Shown here: one piece after another, positions 38,528 to 48,570 of the stretch
Layout: every line of letters starts with the position of its first letter
Numbering within the stretch: position 1 is the first letter of the stretch
Assembly: GCA_950295325.1 (NCBI GenBank)
Contig: OX485805.1
Location: forward strand, 38,739,501-38,803,500
Direction: 5' to 3'
DNA from: Polytrichum commune
Lineage: Eukaryota; Streptophyta; Polytrichopsida; Polytrichales; Polytrichaceae
Length of the DNA: 64,000 nt
The notes under the pieces: generated by a model
The model's database searches: none
Seen by the model: only the letters and a program-made list of their open reading frames with translations
Told to the model about the DNA's origin: nothing
Position numbers and translations under genes: made by a program

Positions 38528-41500
38528 ATGGAGGCTCCTCCCTCCAATTCTCCGAGAACTCCTCGCAAATTCGGGACACCAGGTCAGTGTTTCCCTTGAC
38601 TTGATTTTGTATCGTGGACGATACCTTGATAAGTTTATCTCTGTCACCAGACAATATGTACCAGAAAATATAGCACGATTTTCTTAGTTTCTTATAAACA
38701 TCATCATTCGGCAGGCAGGAAAGCTCAAGATGTCAATGAACTTGGTATTGTTCATTTTAGGGCAACAAGGTATTGGAGGGGATTCTACGTTACACACAAC
38801 CACAACTACGGTGGTACTTGGTTGTAGTTTACTTTCTTTGGCTCTGCTTTTGAGGAAAAAGGAGGGATAAAAACCACAACTACTTTGACTTCATTTAACG
38901 GTGATATAAGGCGTAATAGCGGAGGGCTGTTGCGATTATTGTTCTCTACCTTCTTTGGTTTTATAGAGTCTGTAGTTATTATCTGACACCGGGAGAAAAC
39001 TTCAAGGCCTAAGCATGGGAAAGAGTTTGTCGGATGCAATTACTCTTGGACGAACTTTGCACGAGAAATCATACCCTGTTTGTCTCCACTCCATGAATTG
39101 CACCAATAGGAGTAACAATACTTGAGGTCAAATCTACTCTTAACTGCAACTACACCTTGTAAGTAAACGAATAAAGGTGGTAGTTGTGGTTGAGTTGGGC
39201 CTCATCCACAACGACAACCACTAAAGTCGTTGTTTGTAAACGCCCCTTGAGGCTGATCAGGATAGCACCATCTTTAGCCTCAGCCCATGCTTGTGCAGAG
39301 GACAGCTGAAGTTGTACCGACATGCCTCATAGTTATTATGAGACATGGATTCATATAATAGATCGAAGTTGGTATTATTGAGTTGACAGTTCCTATTTGG
39401 GCTGCAAAGCTTGCTCCTGAAAGATGGACTGCGAACCTAGTTTAGTGTGTCTAGTTGGCACCCGCCTGAAGTTGATTCATTGAGTTCCTTTTGAAGAGCA
39501 GTCATGACTAGTGAGGCTCTGAATTGTCGTTTAGCCTGTTAGTGATATTGTCCTTTTCATGATCAGCTCAGCAAAGGAGTGTGTGAAGGAGGAAGACGTT
39601 TATTTGGCAAGTATCTCAATTTCAAAGCCATTTGACATCTCGTTTGTGTTGTACAGATTCTGAAATGGAAAGGAAACGATTACTTGATGTGGAGGAAAAG
39701 GCGATGCCCACCCTTCATGAAAATGCTGACCATCTTAGGTCACTGTATTCTCAACATTTGATGAGTGCTGCTTCTGCTACGGCTTATGGAGTTGTTGGCC
39801 TACTTATGGGCTTTGTTAATAAGGTACACACTCTGGATTGTCTTGACTGCAGTCACCTGATCCTGATTAACACACACTTAATATTTAGCTTAGGAGACAT
39901 CCTTAGTATGTTGAAAGTGATCTGTGTACATCATATTGTAATAAGGGCTGCTGGGGTTTCACTAACCTTCAAGTGTCTTGCAGGCAGTTTTGATGCAGTG
40001 GCCCTATCCAAATTCATTCCTTGCTCTGCAAATGGTGGCCTCAATTATGGTCGTCTATGTATTGAAAGCTTGGGGCTTAGCAACTGTGCAACCGCTGCAC
40101 ATGAAAGCTGCAAAGGCGCTATTGCCTGTAGTTTTCTTTTACAATACAAATGTTGCCTTTGCATTGGCTGCAGTGAGGTCTCTGAGTATCCCTGTTTATC
40201 ACGTCCTGAAGCGTTTGACACCTGTCATGGTGTTGCTGGGTAAATGGCTTATGGGTGGAGGCACTCCTTCCAAAGAAATCACACTGTCCGTGGTTACTGT
40301 CGTGTCAGGTAATTGTTGTTCATACAACATATTCTATGCCAGTATCAGGCCAAATGATAAGGCAATCTTCAATGTGTAAGATTTGGTGTGTTTGATGATA
40401 GCAAGGACAGCACAATGTAATAAATGTTTGAGGACGCTTCTGCAGTGTCAAATAAGTGTAGTCATTCCATGGTGGATGAATCTGCATCGAAGTCCTTGCA
40501 GTTTGTTGTTCAGAATGTGCAAAATCTGCATTTATAAAGGATGGAAGGGGATAGCTATGTGCTGATGATCAGGCACTTAGATCTCTCAGTGTCTTCCCAA
40601 GTAAATAGACTGAAGCAGTTGTTTGACTTGCAGGTTGCATTATGGCTGGCTTTGGAGATTTGAGTTTTGTTTGGAGTGGTTACTCTGCAGCGCTCATCAG
40701 CTGCGTTTTGCAAACATCCTACTTACTACTTGTGGAGAGAACTGGCACTGAGAAAGGTGGTTCCTGCTCTACATTCATTCAAGCGAGACATATTTACATG
40801 GTTTCAAATACTTGCAGTTGTACTTGCTAATAGGATTCAACTTTGATTGCAGATCACACATCACATATCTACTGTCTCTGCCTGTTTGTAAGTAACACAA
40901 ATCCCTATGATACATACTGAGCTTAAGATGTTATAACTCTCTTACAGGTTTCAACTCAATGGAGCTGCTACTGTACAATGGGATACTATCTTTACCAGTG
41001 TTACTAGTCATCATAGCAGTGACAGGAGAGGTGTGGGATTCTGTCCAGAGTCTAACAAGACAATCTCAAGAGTCTTTGGCGTTCCTTCCCCTCCTGGTCG
41101 CCTCATTATTGATGGGCTCACTGTTAAATTACTGCTTGTTCCTCTGCACACTGTGCAACTCAGCCCTGACAACCACCATTGTAGGCACTCTTCGAAGTGT
41201 TCTTGGCACAGTAAGTTCGCATGCCCAGTTCTTGCCTCTTTCTTCTTGAGGTCTTGTCTTGCACTTGTAAATCTCACAATTTGTATAGTCTGTTGTGTCT
41301 TCCTGGTAATTTCAGATATAGTAAATAGGGGACTGACACTCTCCATCAATTGCTTTGTCCTCAGGTGATGGGGTTCTTTGTATTTGGAGGAGTGAGAGGC
41401 ACCATTTTCATCTTTCTGGGTGTAATATTCAACACAATAGGTGGTGTCTGGTACACAGCGATCAAGTATAGGGAAAAGCAGGCAAAAGAAAGGCAGTCAA

Positions 41501-41565
41501 AGGAGCAACAAGTAAAGGACCAAGTCATTAGCCTGGAGAAACAAAATAGTTTAAAGGGAGGCTGA
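38528..41565 (+). CDS. Nucleotide-sugar transporter, UGNT1-like (NST/TPT family), six exons
   Basis: The predicted product is a multi-pass transporter of the nucleotide-sugar/triose-phosphate translocator superfamily. Such proteins exchange cytosolic nucleotide sugars for nucleoside monophosphates across Golgi or ER membranes. Coding exons are 38528-38582, 39657-39823, 39984-40308, 40634-40756, 40948-41210 and 41365-41565, all GT-AG and in phase, giving 377 residues. The polar N-terminus of about 50 residues is cytosolic-like, and about ten hydrophobic segments follow. Motifs resembling Arabidopsis UGNT1 (a UDP-GlcNAc transporter) include MGFVNKAVLMQWPYP, VFFYNTNVAFALAAV, PVYHVLKRLTPVMVLLGKW, GFGDLSFVWSGY, LLLVERTGTEKG, NSALTTTIVGTLRSVLGT and GGVWYTAIKYREKQ. 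The tail is rich in Lys, Glu and Gln. The first ATG after the GC-rich leader is used; exon 1 (MEAPPSNSPRTPRKFG) joins exon 2 by a split Asp codon. Substrate specificity is inferred from similarity only. Confidence 0.92.
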
Positions 41566-43365
41566 AGACATATATATATTTATGTATAAATGTGTGTGTG
41601 TCTAGGACAGTTGTTAAAATGCTCACTGCCAAACCCCTCACGCAAGATTGTGAGTTGAGCTTGTTCTTCCATTCATCGCTCTATGTCGATCTCATGCTTA
41701 TAACGGTTAGAACAAGGGACTGCATTTTATTCGCCATTAGCTCCTGTTACTGTCCCTGCTCTAGTGCAGCTCAATTTATTCTGAATAGGTCAGCCGTGGC
41801 TGATTCTTTCACGAGGGATTCAAAACCTGTATAGTTTTGAGAAGCCTATTAGAAATTCCATCCTAATGGATGAAGATTACTTTAGGTGTGAGAGAAGGTA
41901 TGGGGAGGCCTTTCAATGACGACGACCCCAAGACTTAATGAAATGGTCCTTGATAATACATTCTTTGCATGCTTACTTTGCAGCTTATGGCATTTATTGT
42001 ACATCTATATTGATATATTGGATTGCTGACCTTCTGTGCTGCAAGACAGGTGTTATACCCACGGTCTTTGTATAGTTATTGTCATTGTTATGGTCAGTTG
42101 TTGGCATGGGTCCAATGTTGAGGAACTTAGAATGTTGAAGAGGATACAAAATATGTGTCTCTGGTTTTTCCTTCTATTTTGTCAGGTTTTGTGCAATATG
42201 GTGTCCTGACACCTCTTGGTGATCTTGACTTCGAATCATCGTATGCAGCCTCTAGTTCTTTCAAGCAAAACCATTGCAACATAAGATATGTGGCCTTGTT
42301 GTGGCCACTTCCAACTGCACAGATAATGTTGGCCGTTGGCTCAGACCAGGAATCGACTCAACCAGTAAGCAACTATGAATCATGCAGATTGTCATTTCGA
42401 GTTTCGGAGGATCTTAGGAGGTCAAAGCGAAGATTCTCTTTCTTTTGAAGTGATGAGAAAGACACTCCCAATTGTGTACACAATTGAATCCATAGATTTT
42501 GTTTATATGCTGAGCACGTAGTCCAATTTTATTGCAACACGTGTTCGTTTCCCGCTTTTTTCAATTACAGAACATCCAATATACCACTCAAATATAGGTG
42601 TCCGATGAAGAAGAGGGACCCCATGATGCTTCTTCCTCATTGGCCATAAGCTTCTTAAATTTACATCCTTGCAACATCACCTGTCTACAAAGACCAAAAG
42701 TGTTTCCAAATTGCTTACATAAGATATGCAAAATTGCTTACCATAAGATATACAACAAGGCCACATATCAAACAAGGCCAATTACCAAACTTAAGTATGC
42801 GAAACCCATGTTTTTTCTCCCTTCCCGAAGTGTATTCTCAAATCCAAGCTTCATTGACTTTGGTCAACAGCCAACCAACTATGACGGGTTGCATCAAACA
42901 TGAAACCGTTTATGCAAGCCAATTTTTCATTCAATAATTTGGCTTACGGATGACTTTATGGGCAATGATTCTGGTGGTTTTGGGATAAATTGTTTTATAA
43001 TATAATGTAAAAAATCATGTATTTCTGAAATGATAATGATGATAATAAAGTAAACAATAATAGCAATAATAGAGTTGTCCTTAAAATGTTACGTAGAGGG
43101 TGAAAAAAAACAAGGCTAAATCTTAAGTTTTCTAGGGTGTTCTATTCATGTGTAGCTTGTCTCTTGTGTGTTGAGAACTATGAATAGACAAATCTTCCGA
43201 GATTTTTTCTCTTTTCTCGACCTCACCAAAGTTTGTTCTTGAGTTTGTTCCGGAGTTTGTTCAAAAGAAGTACACTAAATAAGTCTTGTTAGTGTGGGTG
43301 GACAACTAGTGTGGAAATAATCAACATGGGCCACACTAATTTCTAGTTATGGTGGAATAACATAG
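41566..43365. other. 3' flank of the transporter gene; no further gene
   Basis: The first few hundred bases probably hold the transporter's 3' UTR. Open frames at 42,155-42,448 and 42,598-42,903 show no motif I recognise and no splice-linked partners. A (GATAAT)-like tract lies near 43,030. Confidence 0.4.
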
Positions 43366-43375
43366 GTCCAAGAGC

Positions 43376-43709
43376 TCGGGGGGGGGGGGGGGTAGTCATT
43401 GGTTGGAGTAGCAATATACGTGTGAACAAATGATAGGGTATTTTAAAAACATGGGGGCAAAAAATTATAAATGGACTTAAGAGTAATATAGGGTATCAAA
43501 AATGGCACTAGACATCTTTAAAGTACTATAGGGTATGGAATAATAGGTAATTTGGAATCATAAGTAATGCAAGCCATTTTTCTATTAACCCAAAGTAGAA
43601 ATTTGCATAATGATAGCATGTGAAAAAAAAAATTGAAAGTAATACCCCCCTATAAAATAGTGGTTGTTCGCACCTATATCTTTAACTTTTTAACACACTG
43701 CCCCCCCGA
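43376..43709. mobile_element. Small non-autonomous element with poly-G ends and 10-bp duplication
   Basis: The element starts TCG followed by a 15-G run and ends in seven Cs then GA, so the ends are inverted TCGGGGGG repeats. The direct repeat GTCCAAGAGC, extending by one T, flanks it at 43366-43375 and 43710-43719. A 9-11 bp target duplication is the range of Mutator-like elements. It is 334 bp with no coding sequence. Superfamily assignment is inference from duplication length only. Confidence 0.7.
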
Positions 43710-43939
43710 GTCCAAGAGCTGAGGTCTTCCTTTAAGTCTTCATGAAGACTCACAACCAACACATTGGCTATTAGTTATGGGACATAAGTAACACAAAATT
43801 TAATAATCACCCACATTAGTATTCTAAATAAAGAGTGTGGCCCACACCAATTTTCTATTGAAATTTGGATTGAGTTGAAAATTAATGTGGCCCACATCAA
43901 GTCTTATTATGAGAATTAACAGGGTCTCTACTTGGGATG

Positions 43940-44820
43940 TGCACCTTTGATTAAAAATCAAGAACCATGTGTGTTCGCAACATACTCTAAAAACCCCCTA
44001 TATACAAGTTTTTTGTTTGTAAAATCAAACAATACATGTACAATTTGAATGATAAAAATTTGAGTGACAATATATATACATAGAAAAGATTACAGTGATA
44101 TAAAGTCACTAACGTAAGTATACAAATATACTTTTGAATAATAACGAACCCCTAACACATGTATAATGTGAAACCCTAGCATTCATTCATAAAGTTGTTG
44201 ACGACTTTTCATCCCTTGGATGTAACCCATAAGCATCTAAGTCTACAACATATGTCATAAAGCTAATGGAATTATTGTTTCTAAGTCTATCATCAAATGA
44301 TATGTGAGATCGCAAGTTTATTTATTGTTGGTTTGATACCAATCTCCATGCTTAATCCTAGAACTTGCAAAACGAGTGACGCCTGAATGATTGATCCAAA
44401 TTGTTGCACACATTGGAGGTTTCCTAAAGATACGAAAACGATTGAGAGAAAACCCACTTGGGAATCAACACCTTCACAATTTCAATGCCGTCCATGATCT
44501 AATGAAGGCATCAGCCACCCACATCAATCACAAAGAAGCGCCACAAATAAGTGCTAGTTGTTCCTCTTACAACCCTACCCAAGAAGTGGCCACATTCTCA
44601 GCTCAACCACCCCTTCCAAAACCCTAATATTGCCTCTTCCAAACATACATGGATGAGATAAGGAAATGAGAAATTGTTCATCCTCGTTGCATCCAATATT
44701 AAATACTTATTCATAAAGTTTAGTGACCCTACCATACAAGTTTAAATGTTATATATATTTTCTAAAGGTCCTTCATATATGTACATGATTACGAGTAATA
44801 ATTTACGTAGCATATGTATT
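43940..44820 (+). repeat. Diverged local duplication, copy 1 (interrupted)
   Basis: This segment matches 45,140-45,650 in order. Landmarks are GCAACATACTC, CCCTATATACAAG, TACAATTTGAATGAT, AAATATACTTTTGA, CTAGCATTCAT, AATTATTGTTTCTAAGTCTAT, and a later block CTACCATACAAGT...AAAGGTCCT. Copy 1 carries about 360 bp extra at roughly 44,330-44,700. The extra segment holds a 78-residue open frame (44,391-44,627) that I do not recognise. Confidence 0.6.
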
Positions 44821-45139
44821 AACAAAAACAACTTATTACAGTTTTCAACCCTCTATCTACTTACCACCTTTTGTACATTCGCGCATACTCATACGTGTTA
44901 TGAAAGGTGCACCCCTCGGGGGTTTCTAGGACATTATTGTGGCCCATAGTAAAATGATTATTTATTGTATATATCAATTTTGGATGAGACCGAATACCTC
45001 CTAGGTCGCAGTTTAGGGTTTAGGGTATTATTGGAGCAACATAGTAATTGGGATTATGTTGAAAATATGGGCATCATCATCGTAGAACCCCTAATTGTGG
45101 TGAGATGGTGCTTTAGAGAACGGATGTTAACCCATGGGG

Positions 45140-45650
45140 TGCAAGAATCACGTGCGCTTGCAACATACTCCCAAACCCTCCTATATACAAATTTTTTATT
45201 GGTTGATTGAATTAAGCAATGTGTGTACAATTTCAAGGATTAAAATACAAATGACAATATGTATACATAAAAAATTGTCATCAACATAAGCATATAAATA
45301 TACTTTTGAGTAACAATCATATGTATAATACAAAATTCTAGCATTCATCAATAAAGTTGTTGAAGATTTTTTCATCTCCCAGATGTAACTCATAAATATC
45401 TAAGTGTGCAAGATGTGTCATACAAGCTAGTGCAATTATTGTTTCTAAGTCTATATCAAATGACTAGTATTATTGTGTGTACACTTGTTCTTGGTTCCTT
45501 TTTGATACAAACACAAGCGACTTGTGCTATAAAGTCCAACGATACTACCATACAAGTACATAATGTTGTATATATTTTTAAAGGTCCTCCATACATGCGC
45601 ATAATTAACAGTTATAATGTGTGTAGCAAATTATACATAATACGGCAAAG
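45140..45650 (+). repeat. Diverged local duplication, copy 2
   Basis: Same-strand partner of the segment at 43.9-44.8 kb, sharing the listed landmarks without the middle insertion. Two telomere-type TTTAGGG units lie just upstream, near 45,012-45,027. Confidence 0.6.
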
Positions 45651-46042
45651 TTCAAATTGATACCCTTTATGTGCAGTCACATACAATTGTACGTATTTAG
45701 AACAATGCACCCCTGGGCTGCTAACCAACCTCAAATACAATCAAGAAGCTCCACCCAAACATTTGACACAATTGCAGTGACTATGAGAAATGGTTAGATG
45801 TGAACGTGATACTTGTTGGGGAAAATCTCCGGTCACTAACCTATTTCAAGGCCAAAACCATGACAAGTGCCCACAACTGGGGCAAAACAACCCATACACT
45901 GGCTCCTTGGAGACAAGGCTGACAATATCATCCAACAAGGAACCAATGTATGAGCTAGTTCGCCCTCCCCAATGCCCACTGACTCAATGAATTGATATGA
46001 ATCCTTAACCTTGGAGCAATATAGATGATGGACCCACAGTCC

Positions 46043-46265
46043 AAGGTGATTTTTGGACATAATCGGTCAAGATCCTAGTGTTTCCAAGTCACAAGTTGCG
46101 ATCTTTTGGTTTTTATTTATTTATTTGGAGTATATTCCATAGATTCCTCTAAAATGATCGGTAATTTTCCTGAAGCCTTGAACTTTGATCGATGATTTCT
46201 CAAGCTCAACCGGTTTATCTGTAACTAGCGGATCGATTCTCCCCTTTCATTGCTTTCGATAAACC
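46043..46265 (+). repeat. Dispersed repeat R, copy 2
   Basis: It shares TTTTTGGACATAATCGGTCA, CCTAGTGTTTCCAAGTC, ATTCCATAGATTCCTCT, AAAATGATCGGTAAT and GCTCAACCGGTTTAT with the other copies. All four long copies lie on the same strand. Confidence 0.7.
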
Positions 46266-46664
46266 CCTAAATCACTCAGTTGGGGATGATCCACCTCACA
46301 TCAGGAATAAATCATAGACTATTTCTAGTGTTATACTAATGCCCAAATACTTGTGGTACCTAATTGGCAATGTCGATGTTAATTACGTGGTGAGAAGAAA
46401 GAGGGGGAAATATCGTATACAAGCGTACCTCTCTTTCATCCAACATAGAAGCCTTGAAATAGTATGCAACCTAGAGGTTGATTTTCTAGTTGCTTTGACG
46501 TTGGAATTGGTTTCAAAGACTCCCAAACTGGTGTACTTGAGGTCCTTTGAGATGAATCGGCAACAAACTTTTAGGAGATCAAGCTCTCGTATTGGATGGA
46601 TGAGAGGTATGCTCATATACAATAATAATTCCCTCTCTCTAAGGATATTCCAAGAATGTAGCAA

Positions 46665-46905
46665 CGTCGTCCCGGGAGGATTTTGGGCTTAAATCAGTCA
46701 AAATCCTTGTGTTTCCAAGTCCAACTGGTTACGTGTTGTGATCATTCAAGGTTTTCTTTATTGGTGTGAGGTAGATTCCATAGATTCCTCTTAAGTGATC
46801 AGTAATATTTTTGAAGTCTTGATGAGCTTCAATCGGTTATTTCTCAAACTCAACCAGTTCATTTGTAACTAGCAGTCCATTCTCCTTGTACATCATGTTG
46901 AATCC
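46665..46905 (+). repeat. Dispersed repeat R, copy 3
   Basis: It begins CGTCCCGGGAGGATTTTGGG, as copy 1 begins TGTCCCGGGAGGAG, and continues through TTTCCAAGTCCAACTGGTTA and CTCAACCAGTTCATTTGTAA to TTCTCCTTG. A (TTTG)n tract follows at 46,907-46,935. Confidence 0.7.
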
Positions 46906-46942
46906 CTTGTTTGTTTGTTTGTTTGTTTGTTTGTTGGACTCA

Positions 46943-48095
46943 TGGCCACTTCACACACGAGCCTGAGGGCCCATGACCATTGCACTTCAAGCACTTCCAT
47001 TGGTGGAAAAGGCGGAGCCGGTCCAAGTTCGCTTCACACTACGCTTGAGGGACTGACGGAGTATGAGAATGCAAGATGGATGTAGAGCATGCCACATTTA
47101 GATAATATAAGATTTCATGGGCGCTAAAAATAAGAAGTGAATGTTTTGTCCGGAAACGCTGCACAAACGTGTCATTGGAGGTGTTCTCTGTTATGACACT
47201 ACCCTCGATGACTAGGTGTCCGTAGAGTCGTAGACCCAACCTCGTCGTCGAGGACGCTCGTTGTCGTAGAGGGAACTTGGCTCCAAGCTTCTCATTGATA
47301 AGCATGATCATACAATGTTCTTCAATATGGGATGGGATGATATGAAGGGATGCTTTGAGCATTTGCGAATGTCCTACAGTGGATTGGAAAATGCTTTTGC
47401 CAACACAACAAGTGTTGAGTCAAATTTTTGCATTATGAAATGGTGAAGGAACGACTTTCGACAGTCAATAATGAACCTGATGCTGGAGGGCATCTTTCAG
47501 GCCAAACAACTCCATGTTGTGATGGGAATTCTTGTTCCGATTGGGTTCGATGATGGCGATGGGGCCTTATAGAACGAGCAACTGACACTTTCACAACTTA
47601 CATCACGAAAATTGATTAAATTCGAGGCAATTTGCCACTTTTAATATTTTTGCTGATTTTGAAGATTTTTTAACGCCGAATTTAAGCTAAAAGTGGTAAA
47701 ATTGGCGTTTGCCATATCCTAGGAAGCCTGATGTAGAGTCTACATGGATTCATACATGGCATCAAATGGATCATCTTTCATGGTCACTTGGGATTTTTTT
47801 TCAAAAACCATCTCTTGAAAGTAGGCCTAACACAAAACCAGGAGACTCATGGCACTTTGAATGCTCACAACCGTTGTTTTATTCTATTTTATCATGTGTG
47901 AGGACCCGCATGAATAGAAATTCATTGAAATAGTATTTGGTTGAGGGCGCGGTCACATATGACTTCACACTACACTTGAGGCTCCGTGACCACACTACAT
48001 GATTTTGGAGATGTGTTGGGACGGCCTTTGGACACTTTCTTTTGGGCTCTCACAAATTCATGGTCACGGCTCTTGCTTCGTGTGTGAAGTGGCCC
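46943..48095. mobile_element. GGGCC-family MITE interrupted by another element
   Basis: It begins TGGCCACTTCACACACGAGC and ends GTGTGTGAAGTGGCCC, with TCA at both flanks (46940-46942 and 48096-48098). Its two halves match the element at 35,120 in the same orientation. They are separated by an insertion of about 640 bp that carries its own target duplication. Confidence 0.83.
47088..47730. mobile_element. hAT-like insertion inside the MITE
   Basis: The duplication ATGTAGAG flanks this segment at 47080-47087 and 47731-47738; a preceding G makes it 9 bp if counted. Taken as 8 bp, the ends read CATGCC and, on the other strand, CAGGCT, short imperfect inverted ends in hAT style. Inside, plus-strand residues at about 47,310-47,580 (SGLENAFANTTSVESNF, then FRQSIMNLMLEGIFQAKQ) look like a transposase C-terminus, with stops. 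Class is probable, not proven; a Mutator-like origin with 9-bp duplication is the alternative. Confidence 0.6.
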
Positions 48096-48337
48096 TCAAC
48101 GTTGTCCGAGGAGCTACGAAACCTCCTCCAATAGCTTTTTGCATACACCAATTTGAAACTTTTGTGGCATGATGAGATTCAATGTCGCAAGATGTCAATC
48201 GGTGTCATCATTTATTGGTCTCATGCAACTTTATTCCTACAACTGGCCTTAAAAGAGGGAAGAAAGTTGTAAGAATCGAAAAATGGGAGAAAAAAAGGAT
48301 TCCAATGCAATAATCTTTTTAAAAAAAATTGACGTGA

Positions 48338-48570
48338 TATGCAGTGTCTGGGGAGGTTTTTGGGCATAATCGTCAAGATCCTAATGTTTCCAAGTCCAAC
48401 CGGTCACATGTTGATATCTTTAGGTTTTTCGTTAACATTTTGAGCTATATTCTCTAAATTCCACTAAAATGATTGGTAATCTTCCCGAAGTCTTAAACTT
48501 TCAAAGCCCCTTCTCACACTCAACCGGTTCATTTGTAAGTAGCAGTTGGTTCTCCCCGTTCATTGGTCAT
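48338..48570 (+). repeat. Dispersed repeat R, copy 4
   Basis: It shares GGGGAGGTTTTTGGGCATAA, GATCCTAATGTTTCCAAGTC, AAAATGATTGGTAAT and CACTCAACCGGTTCATTTG with copies 1-3. Confidence 0.68.

Noticed and set aside
46915-46935. (TTTG)n tract as the tail of a retroelement
   Set aside because: It borders a MITE and repeat R but does not end any recognisable coding element; a plain microsatellite is the simpler reading.
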